In this document: positions 9,917-22,429 of the stretch, in pieces
Numbering within the stretch: the stretch's first letter is position 1
Layout of the letters: each line of letters begins with the position of its first letter
DNA from: Eimeria necatrix
Taxonomy: Eukaryota > Apicomplexa > Conoidasida > Eucoccidiorida > Eimeriidae
Direction of reading: 5' to 3'
DNA length: 64,000 bases
NCBI RefSeq assembly: GCF_000499385.1
Contig: NW_013652540.1
Location: 1 to 64,000 of the forward strand
The notes under the pieces: model-generated
Databases searched by the model: none
Told to the model about the DNA's origin: nothing
The model's input: the letters and a program-made list of their open reading frames with translations, nothing else
Made by a program: the position numbers and the translations under genes

Positions 9917-10501
9917 CGGGGTAGGGGATGAAGCGCGTCCACGCTGCTGCAGTTGCTGCAGTTGGGTGCCCCGCAAACAGCAGCAGCAGCAGCTCGCCCA
10001 GCGTGTGCAGCAAACAGCTGTTGCGGAACTCCTCGCGGTTTTGCTGCAGCACCAAAGACTCGCTTTCCCCTGCAAAGCCCTGCTGCTGCTGCTGCTGCAG
10101 CCATCTGTGGCTGCCTTCTACTGCCGGTGCTGCTGCTGCTGCTGCAGAGTGCATTGACAGCTGAGAAGCATTCAAAGGACTGCTGCAGCAGCTGCTGGGG
10201 GGCCGCTGCTGCTGCTGCTGCCTATAGAACTGTGGGGAGGAAGAAGAGGGCCCATAGACTTTGCTGCGGGCTCTTCCTCTGCTGCTCCCTGGACTAGAAG
10301 CAGCAGCAGCAGCTGCTGCTGCTGCTGCTGCGGTTGCTGCAGTGCTGTGCCGCCTCAAGCTCGAAGGTGGCCGCTGGTGTATAGACACAGCGCATGCAGC
10401 AGCAAGGCTGCGGCAGTGCAGCTGCTGCAGCAGCAGAGAAGCAGTAGCGGAGAACAGCCCCGCAGCGAGCCGCGGGTCGGGCGGCAGCAGCGGGGACTCA
10501 C

Positions 10502-10542
<41 letters not shown>

Positions 10543-10906
10543 GTGTCACTTTTCCTGTACAGCTGCAGGTGTTCGTGTGGCAGCGGCGGCAGCAGCGGCG
10601 GCAGCTTTAACGGGCAGCCCCCGAAGAAAGAAGAGGGCCCCCCAGAGGGGCCCCAGAGGGGCCCCCAGGGGGGCCCCCAGAGGGGCCCCCAGGGGGGCCC
10701 CCAGAGGGGCCCCCCCGGGGGGCCCCCCAGGGGGCCCCCAGGGGGGCCCCCCGGGGGCCCCCCTACTGCTTTTGGAATGTGGCTCTGCAGCGCGAGACGG
10801 CCAAGGGCCCTTTCGTAAGAGAGACGCAGCAGACAAACAGCAAGAGTTGCTGCTGCTGCCGGCAAAGGTGCAGCAGCGCCACTTCCACAGGGATGCTGCA
10901 CAACAT

Positions 10907-10950
<44 letters not shown>

Positions 10951-11606
10951 GAGGTGCAGCAGACGCGGGGGCGGGAAGGGAGAGGGGAGGGCTTTGGGAG
11001 GGAACTGGACAGCTGAGGCAGCTGAGGTGTACGTACACCCGAAAAACGTACTTGGAGGCATAACACAATCAGCAGCAGCAGCGAAGGAGAGGGCCAGAGG
11101 CATTCTGCTGCAGCCTGCTGCGCTGCTGCTGCTGCTGCTGCTGCTGTCGCTCCCTTCTGTTGCGTCCCTTGAAGCGCCTGCAGCAAGTCGTCGTCCAGCT
11201 GCTGCTGCTGCTGCTGCTGCCGCCGCCGCAGCGCTTCTCTTTGCTGCAGCAGCAGCAGCAGCACGGAGTTGTCTGCCGGCAGCTGCTCTGCCACCCGCTG
11301 GGCTGTCTGTTGGTGCAGCAAAACAAACAGCCGCAGCAGCAGCAGCAGCAGCTCGCCAACTCTCTCTGCAGTTGCTGCAGACCCGTGCCCAGCTGCTGCT
11401 GCACCTCTGCGCCGTCTATCATCAAGCGCCCGGCCGCAGCTGCAGCTGCAGCAGCAGCTGCTGCTGCAGCTGCTGCTGCAGCTGCTGCTAGAAGACCGTA
11501 GCAGCAAAACTGCTGCAGCTCGGACGAGGGCTTCAACGCAAAAAAGCAAACCAAACGACTGCGCGCCTTCTCCAGCTGCTGCTGCATATGCAAAGCGCGA
11601 CAGCAT
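7469..11606 (-). CDS. Large helical HAAR-rich protein, C-terminal part (or second gene)
   Basis: Protein-like minus-strand exons alternate with GGGGCCCC or palindrome-bearing introns. Clear segments include HQQTAQRVAEQLPADNS, the stretch ending ALQSHIPKA near 10775, RLAAGLFSATASLLLQQL, KKPTLLPAHLVNALECLLHG and, in the last exon, LPGLSPKESLEEFVAPLLL and LPDALYFLLVVRLAPQDS. One intron is well defined: 8236-8659, with donor GTAGGC and acceptor CTGCAG, phase 1 on both sides. Another starts GTAGGG at about 10775. Leu-rich amphipathic helices suggest a HEAT/ARM-like solenoid, but no family was recognised. It probably continues the 11533-18449 locus. The frame changes near 11,600 and 11,350, which I could not explain by clean introns, leave open a separate gene. 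Confidence 0.5.
8491..8610. repeat. GGGGCCCC array inside an intron
   Basis: It lies wholly within the minus-strand intron 8236-8659, a short distance after the donor site. This shows that the GGGGCCCC blocks are tolerated in transcribed, spliced sequence. Confidence 0.85.
10634..10763. repeat. GGGGCCCC array inside a second intron
   Basis: On the minus strand it begins immediately after the donor GCA|GTAGGG of the exon ending SHIPKA. It encodes only Gly/Pro in the retained frame, so it is taken as intronic. Confidence 0.8.
11026..11039. repeat. Palindrome GGTGTACGTACACC
   Basis: Exact core of the dispersed family. It lies in what looks like an intron of the minus-strand gene (downstream of a possible donor CAA|GTACGT). 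Confidence 0.85.
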
Positions 11607-12457
11607 CAGCTCCCTCCATAAGGGTCAGCAGCAGCCGCAAAGCCCTGCAGCATTTCGTGACCTCTTTGAGATCTGCTGCATCCTCTGCTGCTGCTGCTGC
11701 CTGCACTGCAGCAGCAAAAGCAGCAGGCGCTTCTGAAGTGCCCACAGCTGCAACAGCAGAAACAGCAGCACTCGCGAAGCCCGAGTCTGCTGCTGCTGCT
11801 GCATGCGGCGGCAGCTGCAGCAAAGGATTAGGCCGAGGATAAACTGCAGCCACAATGCTGCTCAAAATGCTGCTGCCGCTACTGCCGGTGCTGCTGCTGC
11901 TGCCCCAGTTGCGCTGCGCAGCAGCAGCTAGGAGCGCAGCCTGATCTTTCTGCTGCTGCTGCGGCTGCTGCTGCTCTTGCTGCAGCAGCAGCAGTAACGG
12001 CGCCGCATGCGTTTGGGCGGAGCAACAAAGCAGCTCTAGAGATGCAGTCAGGCCTTTCAACGCAGTTTCATGGGCCACTGAGTCAAGCTTGCTGCTGTTG
12101 CTGCTGCTGTTGCTGCAGCTGTTGCTGCTGCTGCTGCAGCAGTTAAGAAAAGCGGCGAAGGTGCGGTGTACAAACGACTCACTTGCGACCCACTCATCGA
12201 GCGCTGCAGCAGCAGCAGCAGCAGAAGTGGCGCAGCCTCCTGCTGCTGCTGCGCAGCTGTCGCTGCCGTCGCTGCTGCTGCTGCTGCTGCGTCTGCTGCA
12301 GCAGCGCAAGGTGGACAGACACTGCAGCGCCTCCGCCACCTCCGTGCTGCTAGAGCAGCAGCAGCAGCAAAACCCCCCAGGGAGGGGCCCCTGTCTCTCG
12401 AGCAGTCGCTGGCAGATTGCAGGGCAGACCCAGCTGTACAGCCGCAGCAGCAAGTCC

Positions 12458-12493
<36 letters not shown>

Positions 12494-12985
12494 AGCAGAG
12501 CCGAGGCAGCAACGAGACAGCCCCGCAGGCAACGCCAGGCAGCCACACGAACGCTTGGGGCTGCTTTGCCCAAGAAGGTAAGGAGAAGGGTCACCTGGCT
12601 TTCGAGCAGCAGCAGCAGCTGCTGCTGCTGCTGCTGCTGCTGCTGGTAGTGCTGCGCGTAATAGCGGGGGTCCTGCATGAGAGCTGCAGCCCCTGCTGCT
12701 GCCAGCTCCTGCCATTCCTCTGCTGCTTGCGCAGCAGCAGCAACAGCAGCAAAAGGATTGTGGAGGGCACAAACCCGCAGCGCCACCAAGGCCTGAGTTA
12801 CTGGCTGCTGCTCCTGCACCGAGCTCTCATCTTCTGCTGCTAAGCGCGAGTGCTGCTGCAGCAGCTGCTGCAGTTGCAGCTGCAGCAGGACACTGCTGCT
12901 GCTGCTGCTGCCGCTCGACGCGATCGCAGGATCCAGAACCCACAGCGCATCGGCCGCCGCCCTTGCAAGGCACACTTTGCTGCTG

Positions 12986-13019
<34 letters not shown>

Positions 13020-13349
13020 AGCGTGGGGGCAGCGAGTGCTGCAGAACGACAGCAGCAAACTGCAGCGCCGCCCGGCGCAAGAGCGGGAGCTGCGCAGACA
13101 CCCCAAGTAGGCTGCCGCAAAACTGGGAGACGTTGGGGAGCGTCATCCACCTGCTGCAGCAGTCTCCTGAACTGCTGCTGCTGCTGCTGCTGCTGCTGTG
13201 GACTGGGCCTGGAGGAGCCGCAGCAACTGCTGCGAAAGGCAGCAGCTCCGCCAGCAGCTGCGTGCCCAGCAGCAGCAAGTCAACGTCGTCGCGGCACGCC
13301 ACAGCAGCGCCACCCGAGTTGGGTGGTTGCAGCACTAGCTCCTCCACGT

Positions 13350-13388
<39 letters not shown>

Positions 13389-13678
13389 GCTCCTCGGCCT
13401 CCAGCATGGCCTCAGCCACCTGCTGCGCAAGCTGCTGGAGAAATGGGTATGTGTACCTTTTGGCTGCAAGGGCCACAGCACGGAGGCCCTTAGCAGCAGC
13501 AGTTGAGAGCGAGCAGCAGCAGCATTTGGCTGTTGTTGCTGCTGCTGCAAGCCCTCTCCTGGTGAGGCAGCAGACTGCAGCAGCAGCAGGCTCCACAGGC
13601 TGCTGCAGTGCTGCGCAGACCTTCCTGCAGTACTGCAGCGCCTCTGCGTACGTGGCAGCGTCAGAGTGGGGGCTGCTG

Positions 13679-13713
<35 letters not shown>

Positions 13714-14692
13714 GGCGCCATCAGCATTCGAAAGAGCAGCCGCAGTAGGAAGAACGGAGCCGTCACCTAGCGACTGCTGCAGCAGCAACTGCTGCTGCTG
13801 CTGCTGCTGCAGCGGGGAGGCCTCGCGCAGCAGCGGCGGGTGAGACAAAACCTCCAGCAGCCGCTTCAGCGCGGGGTGTGAAGGCAGCAGCAGCTGCTGC
13901 GCCGTTTTTCTTGTTAAAGACAACTCAGCAGCAGCAGCACGAAGGATATTTTTGCTGCCAGTCGGGGCCTCTAGCAGCAGCAAAGGCCCGACCTGAGCTG
14001 CCTCAGAGCAGCAGAAGCACGCCCTGCAGCAAGGCGCTGCTGCAGCTGCTTCCGTGGCTGCTGCTGCTGCTGCTGCTGCTGCTCCTGGCGCTGGTGGCGC
14101 TGCAGCTGCACTGTCCAAGGACCCGCCCGTGGGCAAAGCGCTGCTGCTGCTGCTGCTTCCTTCGCTGCCATGCAGCAGCAGCTGCGAGTCAGCAGCAGGT
14201 CTTGTGGGAGCAGCAGCAGAAACGGCTGCTGCTGCTGCAACTGCTGCGTCAAGGGCCGAGGCGTCGTTAGCTAGCTGGCTAGCCACAAAGAAGGCCGCGT
14301 CCTGGCTGCGGCTAGCCCAGCTAGCTTGTGCTGCAGTGCAGCAGCAAATAGTGTCGGTGTCTAGGGGCAGCTCGACGCGCAGCCGCAGCCAAGAAGGCAG
14401 CAGCAGCCGTGGCTGCTGCTGCGGCTGCTGCAGCAGCGCCTCCAGCGAGGGCCCCAGGGGGCACACCCGGTGCTGCAGCAGCAAAGACTGCTGCGGGTGA
14501 AACAGCAGCAGCGCCAAAAGCTGCAAACATGAAAGAGACACAGAAGCTTCCAAAGCGAAGCAGTGCTGCAGCAGCAAGTCCCCCAGCAGCTGTCTGTACA
14601 CCTCAATCACGTAGTGCAGCAGCGGGTCACCCGGAGGCAGCAGCAGCAGCGGCAGCGCCAATACGCGAGCAGCAGCCGTCACGAGCGCATCG

Positions 14693-14731
<39 letters not shown>

Positions 14732-15074
14732 GCTGCAACGCGCAGGAACTGCAGCAGCGAGAAGAGCAAGGGCTGCTCCTGGTCGTCCCAGGCTGCAGTG
14801 GCGACCTCTGGCAGGGCCGCGGCCGCAGCAGCAGCAGCAGAAACAGCAGCAGCTGCAGCAGCAGGACTGTCTGCTTCCGGCGGCTGCTGCAGCAGCAACG
14901 TCAGCAAAGAGCAGCAGAGGCTGCGGAGGAATGGCCTGGCTTCTTGGGCGGTGGAGTGTACGTACACCTCAAAAGTCCGCAGCGACTCTGCGCGGGTAGC
15001 AGCAGAAAGCCGCGGGTTAGCAGCAGCAGCACAAAGGACGGAAGCTTCTGCTTCTTCCCAAAGCAGCCCCTGCA

Positions 15075-15105
<31 letters not shown>

Positions 15106-15705
15106 GCTCTCCGACCACAGCTGCAGCGCCGCCCCCACGGGGTCCCGCCCCAGCGGGGGCGGCAGCTGCAGCAGCAGCTTCAGTGCTGCTCCTGCGTTTT
15201 GCCGCTGCTGCGCAGACACGGAGAACAGCCGCTGCAGCAGCAGCACGCGGTAGACGGGCAGCTGCTGCAGCAGCAAATGCGCCCCTGGCTGCTGCTGCTG
15301 CTGCTGCTGCAGCGTCCTGCTGCACTCCTCCAGCAGGCAGGGGTCGTACATGTCGATCACGCATGCGCAGGCGCGCAGCAGCAGCTGCGTGTCCCGCTGC
15401 TGCCCCTGCTGCTGCTGCAGCCCCAGCTGCACCTGTTGCTGCTGCTGCTGCTGCTGCAGCAGCAGATGCGTGGCTGCGCTGCGGACGAAGCGGCGCGGGG
15501 CCTCGCCAACCAGCGAGACAGCCTCCAGCAGGCAGTCCGGCTGCAGCAGCAGAGAGTGACCAGTGGTCATGCTGCTGCATGCAAGGAAGCAAACTCTGTC
15601 ACAAACCCACTGCTGCGGGCACGACAGCAGCAGCAAGGCAGCAAAGATGTGGTCCGATGCTCCGCAGCGGCTGCAGCCAGAGCTGCACAGTTTCTTAGCT
15701 GCTGT

Positions 15706-15737
<32 letters not shown>

Positions 15738-16018
15738 ATGCTGCTGCGGCTTCAGCCGTGGTGTGCTCGATGAGGCGAAGCAAGGCAGTTCTTAGGTGCT
15801 GGGTGCCGCCCGCGTCGTTGCTGCTCCTGCTGCTGTTGCTGCTGTTGCTGCTGCTGCCGTTGCTGCTACTGCTGCTGCTGCCGGGAGCTGCAGCGTCTCC
15901 CTCCAGTCTCTCCAGCAGCAGCAGCTGCAGTATGTCAGCAGCAACGCCTTCTGGGCTGCTGCTGCGCGTTTGGCGGCGCCCAAGAAAGTCTGCAACTTTC
16001 CTAAATATACACACGCCG

Positions 16019-16050
<32 letters not shown>

Positions 16051-16609
16051 CCCGTTGCTGCTGCTGGGGGCGCGAGACGCACCACGGGCGCACGGCGCTG
16101 CAGCAGCAGCAGCAGCAGCAGCAGTGTTCTTGACAAAGGCGAGAGAGGCAGCCATATGGAGGCCGTCTGCAAGAGCAGCAGCAGCGGCGGCAAGTAGGGG
16201 ACCCTGGTGCAGGTGCTGCTGCTGGACGGGAGACAGCAGCAGCTGCTGCTGCTGTTGCTGCTGCGCTTGCTGCAGCGGCAGCTGCAAGCCGCAGGCGTCC
16301 AGCAGCAGCGGCAGAGAAAGGGGACGGCTCAGAGGAAGAGAACTGCGCAAAAGCAGCTGCAGCAGCAGCCCTTCCAGGCCTGCAGCAAGCAGCCAGTCTT
16401 GACGTGGCTGCCCGGGGGGCAGCAGCAGCAGCAGCTGCAGCAGCAAGTCAATCCACGCTGCGCCAGACCACCGCAGCAGCAAATAAGCTCCAAACTGCAC
16501 CCTGCTGCTGCACTAGCTCCGAAGACTGTAGCAGCAGCACACACAGAACAGCTGCAGCAGCGGCAGCAGCCAGGACGCGCCTGCCACACGCTGCAGCAGC
16601 AACAGCACT

Positions 16610-16647
<38 letters not shown>

Positions 16648-16762
16648 CTCACCGTCTTGACGGCCAGTAAGGGGGCGGCCGACGAGCTGCGGGCAAATGA
16701 AGTTAAGAGAAAAGGACTCTGTGTGGGGAGCCCCTCGCAGCAGGGCCTCTAGGGAAGACTCC

Positions 16763-16794
<32 letters not shown>

Positions 16795-16914
16795 CAGCTG
16801 CTGCAGCTGCTGAAAGCATTCGGAGGGAAACAAGTGCGTTGCTGCTGCCCGCAACTGACGACCGGCGTGCAGCACCTGCTCTTCAGACAGGGGGCACCAA
16901 TCAGCAGGACTGGA

Positions 16915-16946
<32 letters not shown>

Positions 16947-17531
16947 AGTGCAGCAGTGCCGCAACATCTGCTGCAGCAGCTGTGAGGCTGGACACCAGCG
17001 GCATCACTTGCGGGTGCAGCAGCAGCACGTGCTGCTGCAGCGCAGCAGAAAGAACTGGGGCAAGGAGGCTGCGGGGGCCAGCAGCAACGCTGAGACACCG
17101 GCAGCTGCGGGAAGCCTTGCGCAGCTTTTGCTGCAGCAGCTGCACCTGCTGCTGCTGCTGCTGCGGCATCCAGCTGCTGCTGCAGCTGCGACGCAGCAGC
17201 GAAAGCGCATGCAGCGCGAACTGGTTTGCTGCAGCAGCATGAAACCCCACATATTCCAAAGAGCCTGCCAGCGGCTCCAGCAGGGCCTGAGCAGCAGCCG
17301 CAGCAGCAGCGCAGCAGCAGCGCAGCAGCAGCAATTCAAGAACGCGACCACTTACAGCCAGGAATAGCAGCAGCAGCAGCAGCAGCAAGAGCAACAGCAG
17401 CAATACTGGCGTTGGCGCAGCTGCTTCAGCCACAGCAGCAGAGCAGCAGCTGCTGCAGCAGCAAAGTCACCTCTCTCAGTTTGTGTAGAATTTTAATTTG
17501 GGCTTCCACAGCAGCCAAGGCGAACTCCGAG

Positions 17532-17562
<31 letters not shown>

Positions 17563-17687
17563 CCGTTGCTGCTGCTGCTGCCTGCTCTGCTGCTGTGTCC
17601 GCTGTGCCAGCAAAAATGCCTTTAGCTTTGCAACGCTGCTCTAGTGCTGCAGCTAGGGCCAGCAGCAGCGACGTCTGCTCCCCCTCA

Positions 17688-17723
<36 letters not shown>

Positions 17724-17872
17724 TCGTGCAGCAGCAGCAGCAAAGAAGGCGGGAAGTCATTGAGCAGATCATGGGGCAAAGACTTGCACAGCTGCTGCAC
17801 AACTTGGGGATCCAGAGACGCAGAAACCAGGGCGGAGCTGCAGCACAAAGCAGCAGCAGCAGCAGCAAGAGG

Positions 17873-17915
<43 letters not shown>

Positions 17916-18106
17916 GCAGCAGCAGCGGCGGAGTTAGCAGCAGCACCATGTCCAAGCAGCGCAGCGTGGCGCATTTGCAGGGCCTCAGTACTCACGCTGC
18001 AGCTGCAGCAACAAGCGCAGCAGCAGCGCGGAATAAGCAGCAGCAGCAGCAGCAGCAGCAACAGAATAGCCACATTCAACTGACGCAGAAGTAGCCGCAA
18101 TACTTT

Positions 18107-18142
<36 letters not shown>

Positions 18143-18449
18143 AAGCGTACGCTGTCCCTTTAACAAGACATATGTCTGCTGCGCTGCACAGCTGCAGCTT
18201 CTTCTCTAAGTGCCACTGCTGGCTGCCCGGTGCATCAGCAGCAGCAGCTGCTGCTGCTGTTGCTGCTGCAGCATTTTCTGTTGCTGCTCTTGCTGCTGCT
18301 GCTGCTGCTGCTGCCGTGTTCTCTCCCCAAATGGGCGCGTCGAAGACTACGCGTCGGGGGGGCTTCTGCGGCTCTGCTGCTGCAGCAGCAGCAGCAAAAA
18401 GTGCTGCGTCGGCTGCTGCTGCTAGCGGGGATTTGCTGCTAATGGGCAT
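11533..18449 (-). CDS. Giant helical HEAT-like HAAR-rich protein, N-terminal and central exons
   Basis: The main exon (about 16500 to 11560) reads ~1650 residues without a stop. Between long Ala, Gln and Ser runs it has ordinary protein: VCFLACSSMTTGHSLLLQPD, LPVYRVLLLQRLFSVSAQQR, HYVIEVYRQLLGDLLLQHCF and LGKAAPSVRVAAWRCLRG, the last typical of a HEAT-repeat helix pair. Upstream exons add SLEYVGFHAAAANQFALHALS, NFICPQLVGRPL and a possible start MPISSKSPLAAAADAALF (ATG at 18449). Likely an alpha-solenoid scaffold of >2000 residues; the family is not recognised. Exon borders are mostly approximate. The exon ending at a GTGAGA donor near 16666 does not join the large exon in phase, and a one-base difference in the CCC at 16500-16502 would fix it. 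Plus-strand Leu/Cys frames over this region are shadows of the CTG arrays. Confidence 0.6.
14956..14967. repeat. Palindrome GTGTACGTACAC inside coding sequence
   Basis: It lies in the large minus-strand exon and encodes part of FEVYVHSTAQ, so at least one copy is translated. It has the same core as the copies in introns and spacers. Confidence 0.8.
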
Positions 18450-18463
18450 TCTGCATATGCAAG

Positions 18464-18471
18464 TGCATGCA
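18464..18471. promoter_or_regulatory. TGCATGCA motif near a putative start
   Basis: Palindromic TGCATGCA lies 15 bases upstream of the proposed ATG (18449) of the giant minus-strand gene. This octamer contains TGCATGC, a known ApiAP2-bound motif in apicomplexan promoters. Function here is inferred from motif and position only. Confidence 0.3.
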
Positions 18472-18987
18472 CTGCAGCAGCAGCAGCAACAGAGGCAGCA
18501 GCAGCTGCAGCTCTCACACAGCCGCTTCGGGATGCAGCTGCAGCAGCTGCGTCTCCTCCCGTAGGCGCAGGCCCTGTTGAGGCTTGCGCTCCTGCTGCTG
18601 CTGCTGGTGCCAGTGGTGCTGCAGTTGCAGCAGCAGCTGCTGCTGCTGCCGTGGTTGCTGCTGCAGCAGCAGCAACAGCAAGAACTCCTGCTCTCGTTTG
18701 CAGTGCTCTTCCGTTGGCGCTCTCCATTAAGCAGCAGCAGCGGCGTCTCCCTACGAGACACAGTTACGTGTTAAATCGCAGCAGCTGCTGCTGCTTTTGC
18801 TGCTGCTGCTGCTGCTGCTTCGATTGGTGCTGGTGCTGCTGCTGCTGCTGCTTCGATTGGTGCTGGTGCTGCTGCTGCTGCGGCTGGCAGCGATGCTGCT
18901 GCACTTGCTGCTGCTGCGCTAAACGTGCACCAATTCGGGAGTGGCCCCTCTTCCGCAGTCTACTAAAGAATGAGAAAACTCAGCTAA

Positions 18988-19025
<38 letters not shown>

Positions 19026-19688
19026 CGGGGGCCCCCAGCAGAGAGTAGGGGGGCCTCGTCTGGGGCCCCCAGGCGGGCTCTAGGGCCTTGAAATAAATCT
19101 TTTTTCCCCTTTTTTTCCTTTTTTAAATAAATAAAATATTTATTTGATGGTGAGGCATTTAATTGCTTCGCAGCATGCAGCAGAAACCCCACCGAGAATA
19201 ACACAAACCCCACGCACTCGATTCCCCATCACTACAGTCCTAAACCCTGACCCTCCAAACCCTAAACCCTAAACCCTAAACCCTAAGCCCTATGTTATAA
19301 ACCCTGAACCCAGAAGGCAACACATTTTTTGCGCCTGCAGGATATCTCGCTGTGTTCCAAGCGGCCATTCCGAAACCCGGAACCCTAAACGCAAAACCCG
19401 AAACCCTAAACCCTAAACCCTAAACCCTAAACCCTTGTCCTGAAGCCGCCAAGACTTCTTTTAGAGTGTGTTTCTCTAGGGCTTCCATGAGCCTCTGAGC
19501 CTTCTCTATCCGAGTCTTATCCCGCAGCGGCTGCAGTCGCTGGTGCTGCAGCAGCTGCTGCTGCAGCTGCTATCTTCGTCGCAGCTGCTGCTGTGGCTGC
19601 AGCGGTTGCTGCAGCTGCTGCAGCAACTGCTGTTGCTGCTGCAGCGACCGCTGCTGCTGCTGCTGCTGCTGCTGGCACTTCTGCGAAA
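18472..19688. other. Divergent intergenic region, repeat-rich
   Basis: Holds CTG arrays including a tandem TTCGATTGGTGCTGGTGCTG unit (18815-18885), a short GGGGCCCC block (19025-19085), an AT-rich AAATA stretch (19095-19145) and telomere-like tracts at 19256-19291 and 19380-19435. No ORF other than repeat frames. It separates the minus-strand giant gene from POLA2, so both promoters probably lie here. Confidence 0.6.
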
Positions 19689-20273
19689 ATGAGGACGGAG
19701 GAGCCGCTGCTGGACCGCGCTGGGGTGTACAGGGAGCTGCAGCAGCTGCTGACGGCCGGCAGCAGCAGCAGCGTGCTGGAGCTGCTGCCGGCTGAGACGC
19801 GGGGTGTATGGGCAGCTTTGGGTGCAGCAGCAGCAGCAGCAGCAGCAAAGCATGCCCGCGCTGGCGCCCCTGCCGAGGTGCAGCAGGAGATGGCGCTGCA
19901 GCGGCTGCAGCAGCTGCTGCAGGACGCAGCAGCAGGAAACCCCGTGTGTCTAGACACCCCAGGCAGCAGCGAGCAGCAGCCAGCTTCTCCTCTTCTTCTA
20001 AATAAAATCATTTCTGATATTCTTTCCAGCAAGCCGCTGCTGCAGCAAAAAGACTATGCAGGTAAGGCCTGCAGCAGCAAACAGCGGCTGCAGCCGTGGA
20101 GTTTCCGCCAGCTTGCTGCTCTGTGAAGAGCAGCAGCAGCAGCAGCTGATGCTGCAGCAGCAGCAGCTGGTGCTGCAGCAGCAGCTGCTGCTGCAGCACC
20201 GGCGAAGCGCGAGCTGCATCAGCAGCTGCACGAGCGACGGTGGCACTTGCAGCAGCAGCAACAACGCGAGCAA

Positions 20274-20308
<35 letters not shown>

Positions 20309-20313
20309 CCAGT

Positions 20314-20344
<31 letters not shown>

Positions 20345-20549
20345 TGAGAATGTTTGATTGAATTGACTTTTTGTGCTGCAGAAGAAGTGGAAGTGCTGCT
20401 GGGGTCTCTCGAGGGCTGCAAAGATGGCAACAGATGCATCAACAAGCAGCAGGTGAGGTGTCTGTACAGCTCAGCAGCAGCAGCAGATTCTTTTCTGATG
20501 GTTCCATTTTGCTTCTGCACATTTAGCCTTCCACATTCACTATTTGCCT

Positions 20550-20600
<51 letters not shown>

Positions 20601-20872
20601 GGGCCCCCCCTGCGGCTGCTTCTGCGGCACCGACCCCTGTGGCTGCTGCTGCTGCAGGTGTCTGTTGGGCTCTCTGAGCCAGTGGGCTGCTGCGCTGCTG
20701 TGCTGCTGCGCTGCTGCGCTGCTGCGCTGCTGCTGCGGGGCCCCGAGGGCCCCAGCCTTGCGGGGGGCCCCCCTGCTGCCTCAGGCTGTGTTGTCTTGTC
20801 TTTGAATTTGTGCTGCAGGTTTTCTTGGGACTTTACTCTTCAGCTTACGTGCTGCAGCAGCCGCAGCAGCCG

Positions 20873-20908
<36 letters not shown>

Positions 20909-21088
20909 CGCGCAACAGGCGCAGCAGCACCCTCCTTCTCGTCTTTGAGCGACAACGCCCGCATGCATTTCGCGCTGCAGCAGCAAAGGCTGCAGCAGCT
21001 TCGCCGCAAAATGCTGCATGCGCTGCTTGGGGAGCAGCAGGAGCAGCAGCAGCAGCAGCTAGTACGGATGCACCCCACATCAAAGGCT

Positions 21089-21125
<37 letters not shown>

Positions 21126-21663
21126 CTTATAGGACTAATTTTGCTGCAGTGGCTTCATTTGATTTGCTGCTTCTGTTGACTTCATCTGTACAGAAGCGCG
21201 CGCCTTTATAAGTTCTGTTTATACACATTGTTATTTATTTATATTTATTTTATTTATTTGTATTTATATTTATTACATTTATTTATATTTATTAAATTTA
21301 CTTTTATTTATTTATATTATTTTATTTATATATTATAATAAACTCTGCATTTTAATGTGCATGCATCTGCCAAATCTGTCCATACAAAATAACTTTATGT
21401 TAATGCACAATAAATAGTTGTATATATATATATATTTTATGATATATATATTTATATATATATATATATATTATATATATATATATTATGATACATATAT
21501 ATATATATATATATTATTGCATGTATATTATTATGCATGCACACAGGAATATGCATTTGTATGAAGCTGAGTATGGCTATATGCTTCTTGCAGTGCAGCG
21601 GGGACTAGCTGCTGCTGCGGCAGCTGCTGCTGCGCTGGAAGCAGTTTGCTGCTGTGCGGAGCC

Positions 21664-21706
<43 letters not shown>

Positions 21707-21967
21707 AGGGCGAAGCCGTAGTTGTGGGGCGGCTGGCGGGGGAGGGGGGGCGGCAGCTGCAGTGGAGCAGCGCCATAGTGGAGCCGCTAGAGGGGAGTGC
21801 GCCGCTGCAGCTGCTGTGTCTTGAGGCTGCTGCACTGCAGCAGCAGCAGCAGCTGCAGCAGTGGGCCATCTCCAGGCTCAGGAAGCAGACCCTTGCCCCA
21901 GACGCGCTGCTGTTTCCAGGGATGGTTGTCGCGGTCAAGGGACGCCTGCAGCAGGTACCACAAGCAA

Positions 21968-21998
<31 letters not shown>

Positions 21999-22158
21999 TG
22001 CTGCTGCTGCTGCTGCTCCTGCTCCTGCTGCTTCTGATTCTGCTGCGCCAAGGGCTGCGCTAAGCACTGGTCTGTCGAGCAGCTAAAGTGACGAGCAGAG
22101 TAGAAGGCGCAGGAGCAGCAACAGTGGCATTAATAGTAGTGCATGCAAAATAGAGGAG

Positions 22159-22193
<35 letters not shown>

Positions 22194-22376
22194 CGGTGCT
22201 TGTGCTGCTGCTGCTCAGGATGGTTATGGGCAGCAGCTACTTGTTTCTTCTTTCCACTGCGGCTTGCCGCTGCCCCCGCCAGCTCGGCCTTTGTCTTTGC
22301 CATTAGCAGCAAAGTTGCTGCTGCTGACGAAGCCAAATGCGCTTAAAGTTGGCAGCCCCGCGCCGCCCGCTGCCCC

Positions 22377-22429
<53 letters not shown>

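Noticed and set aside
9177..10157. 326-codon plus-strand ORF
   Set aside because: Antisense shadow of minus-strand exons; only repeat residues and no domain.
14563..15738. 391-codon plus-strand ORF, Gln/Leu/Arg-rich
   Set aside because: Antisense to the best-supported exon of the giant gene; no coherent protein features.
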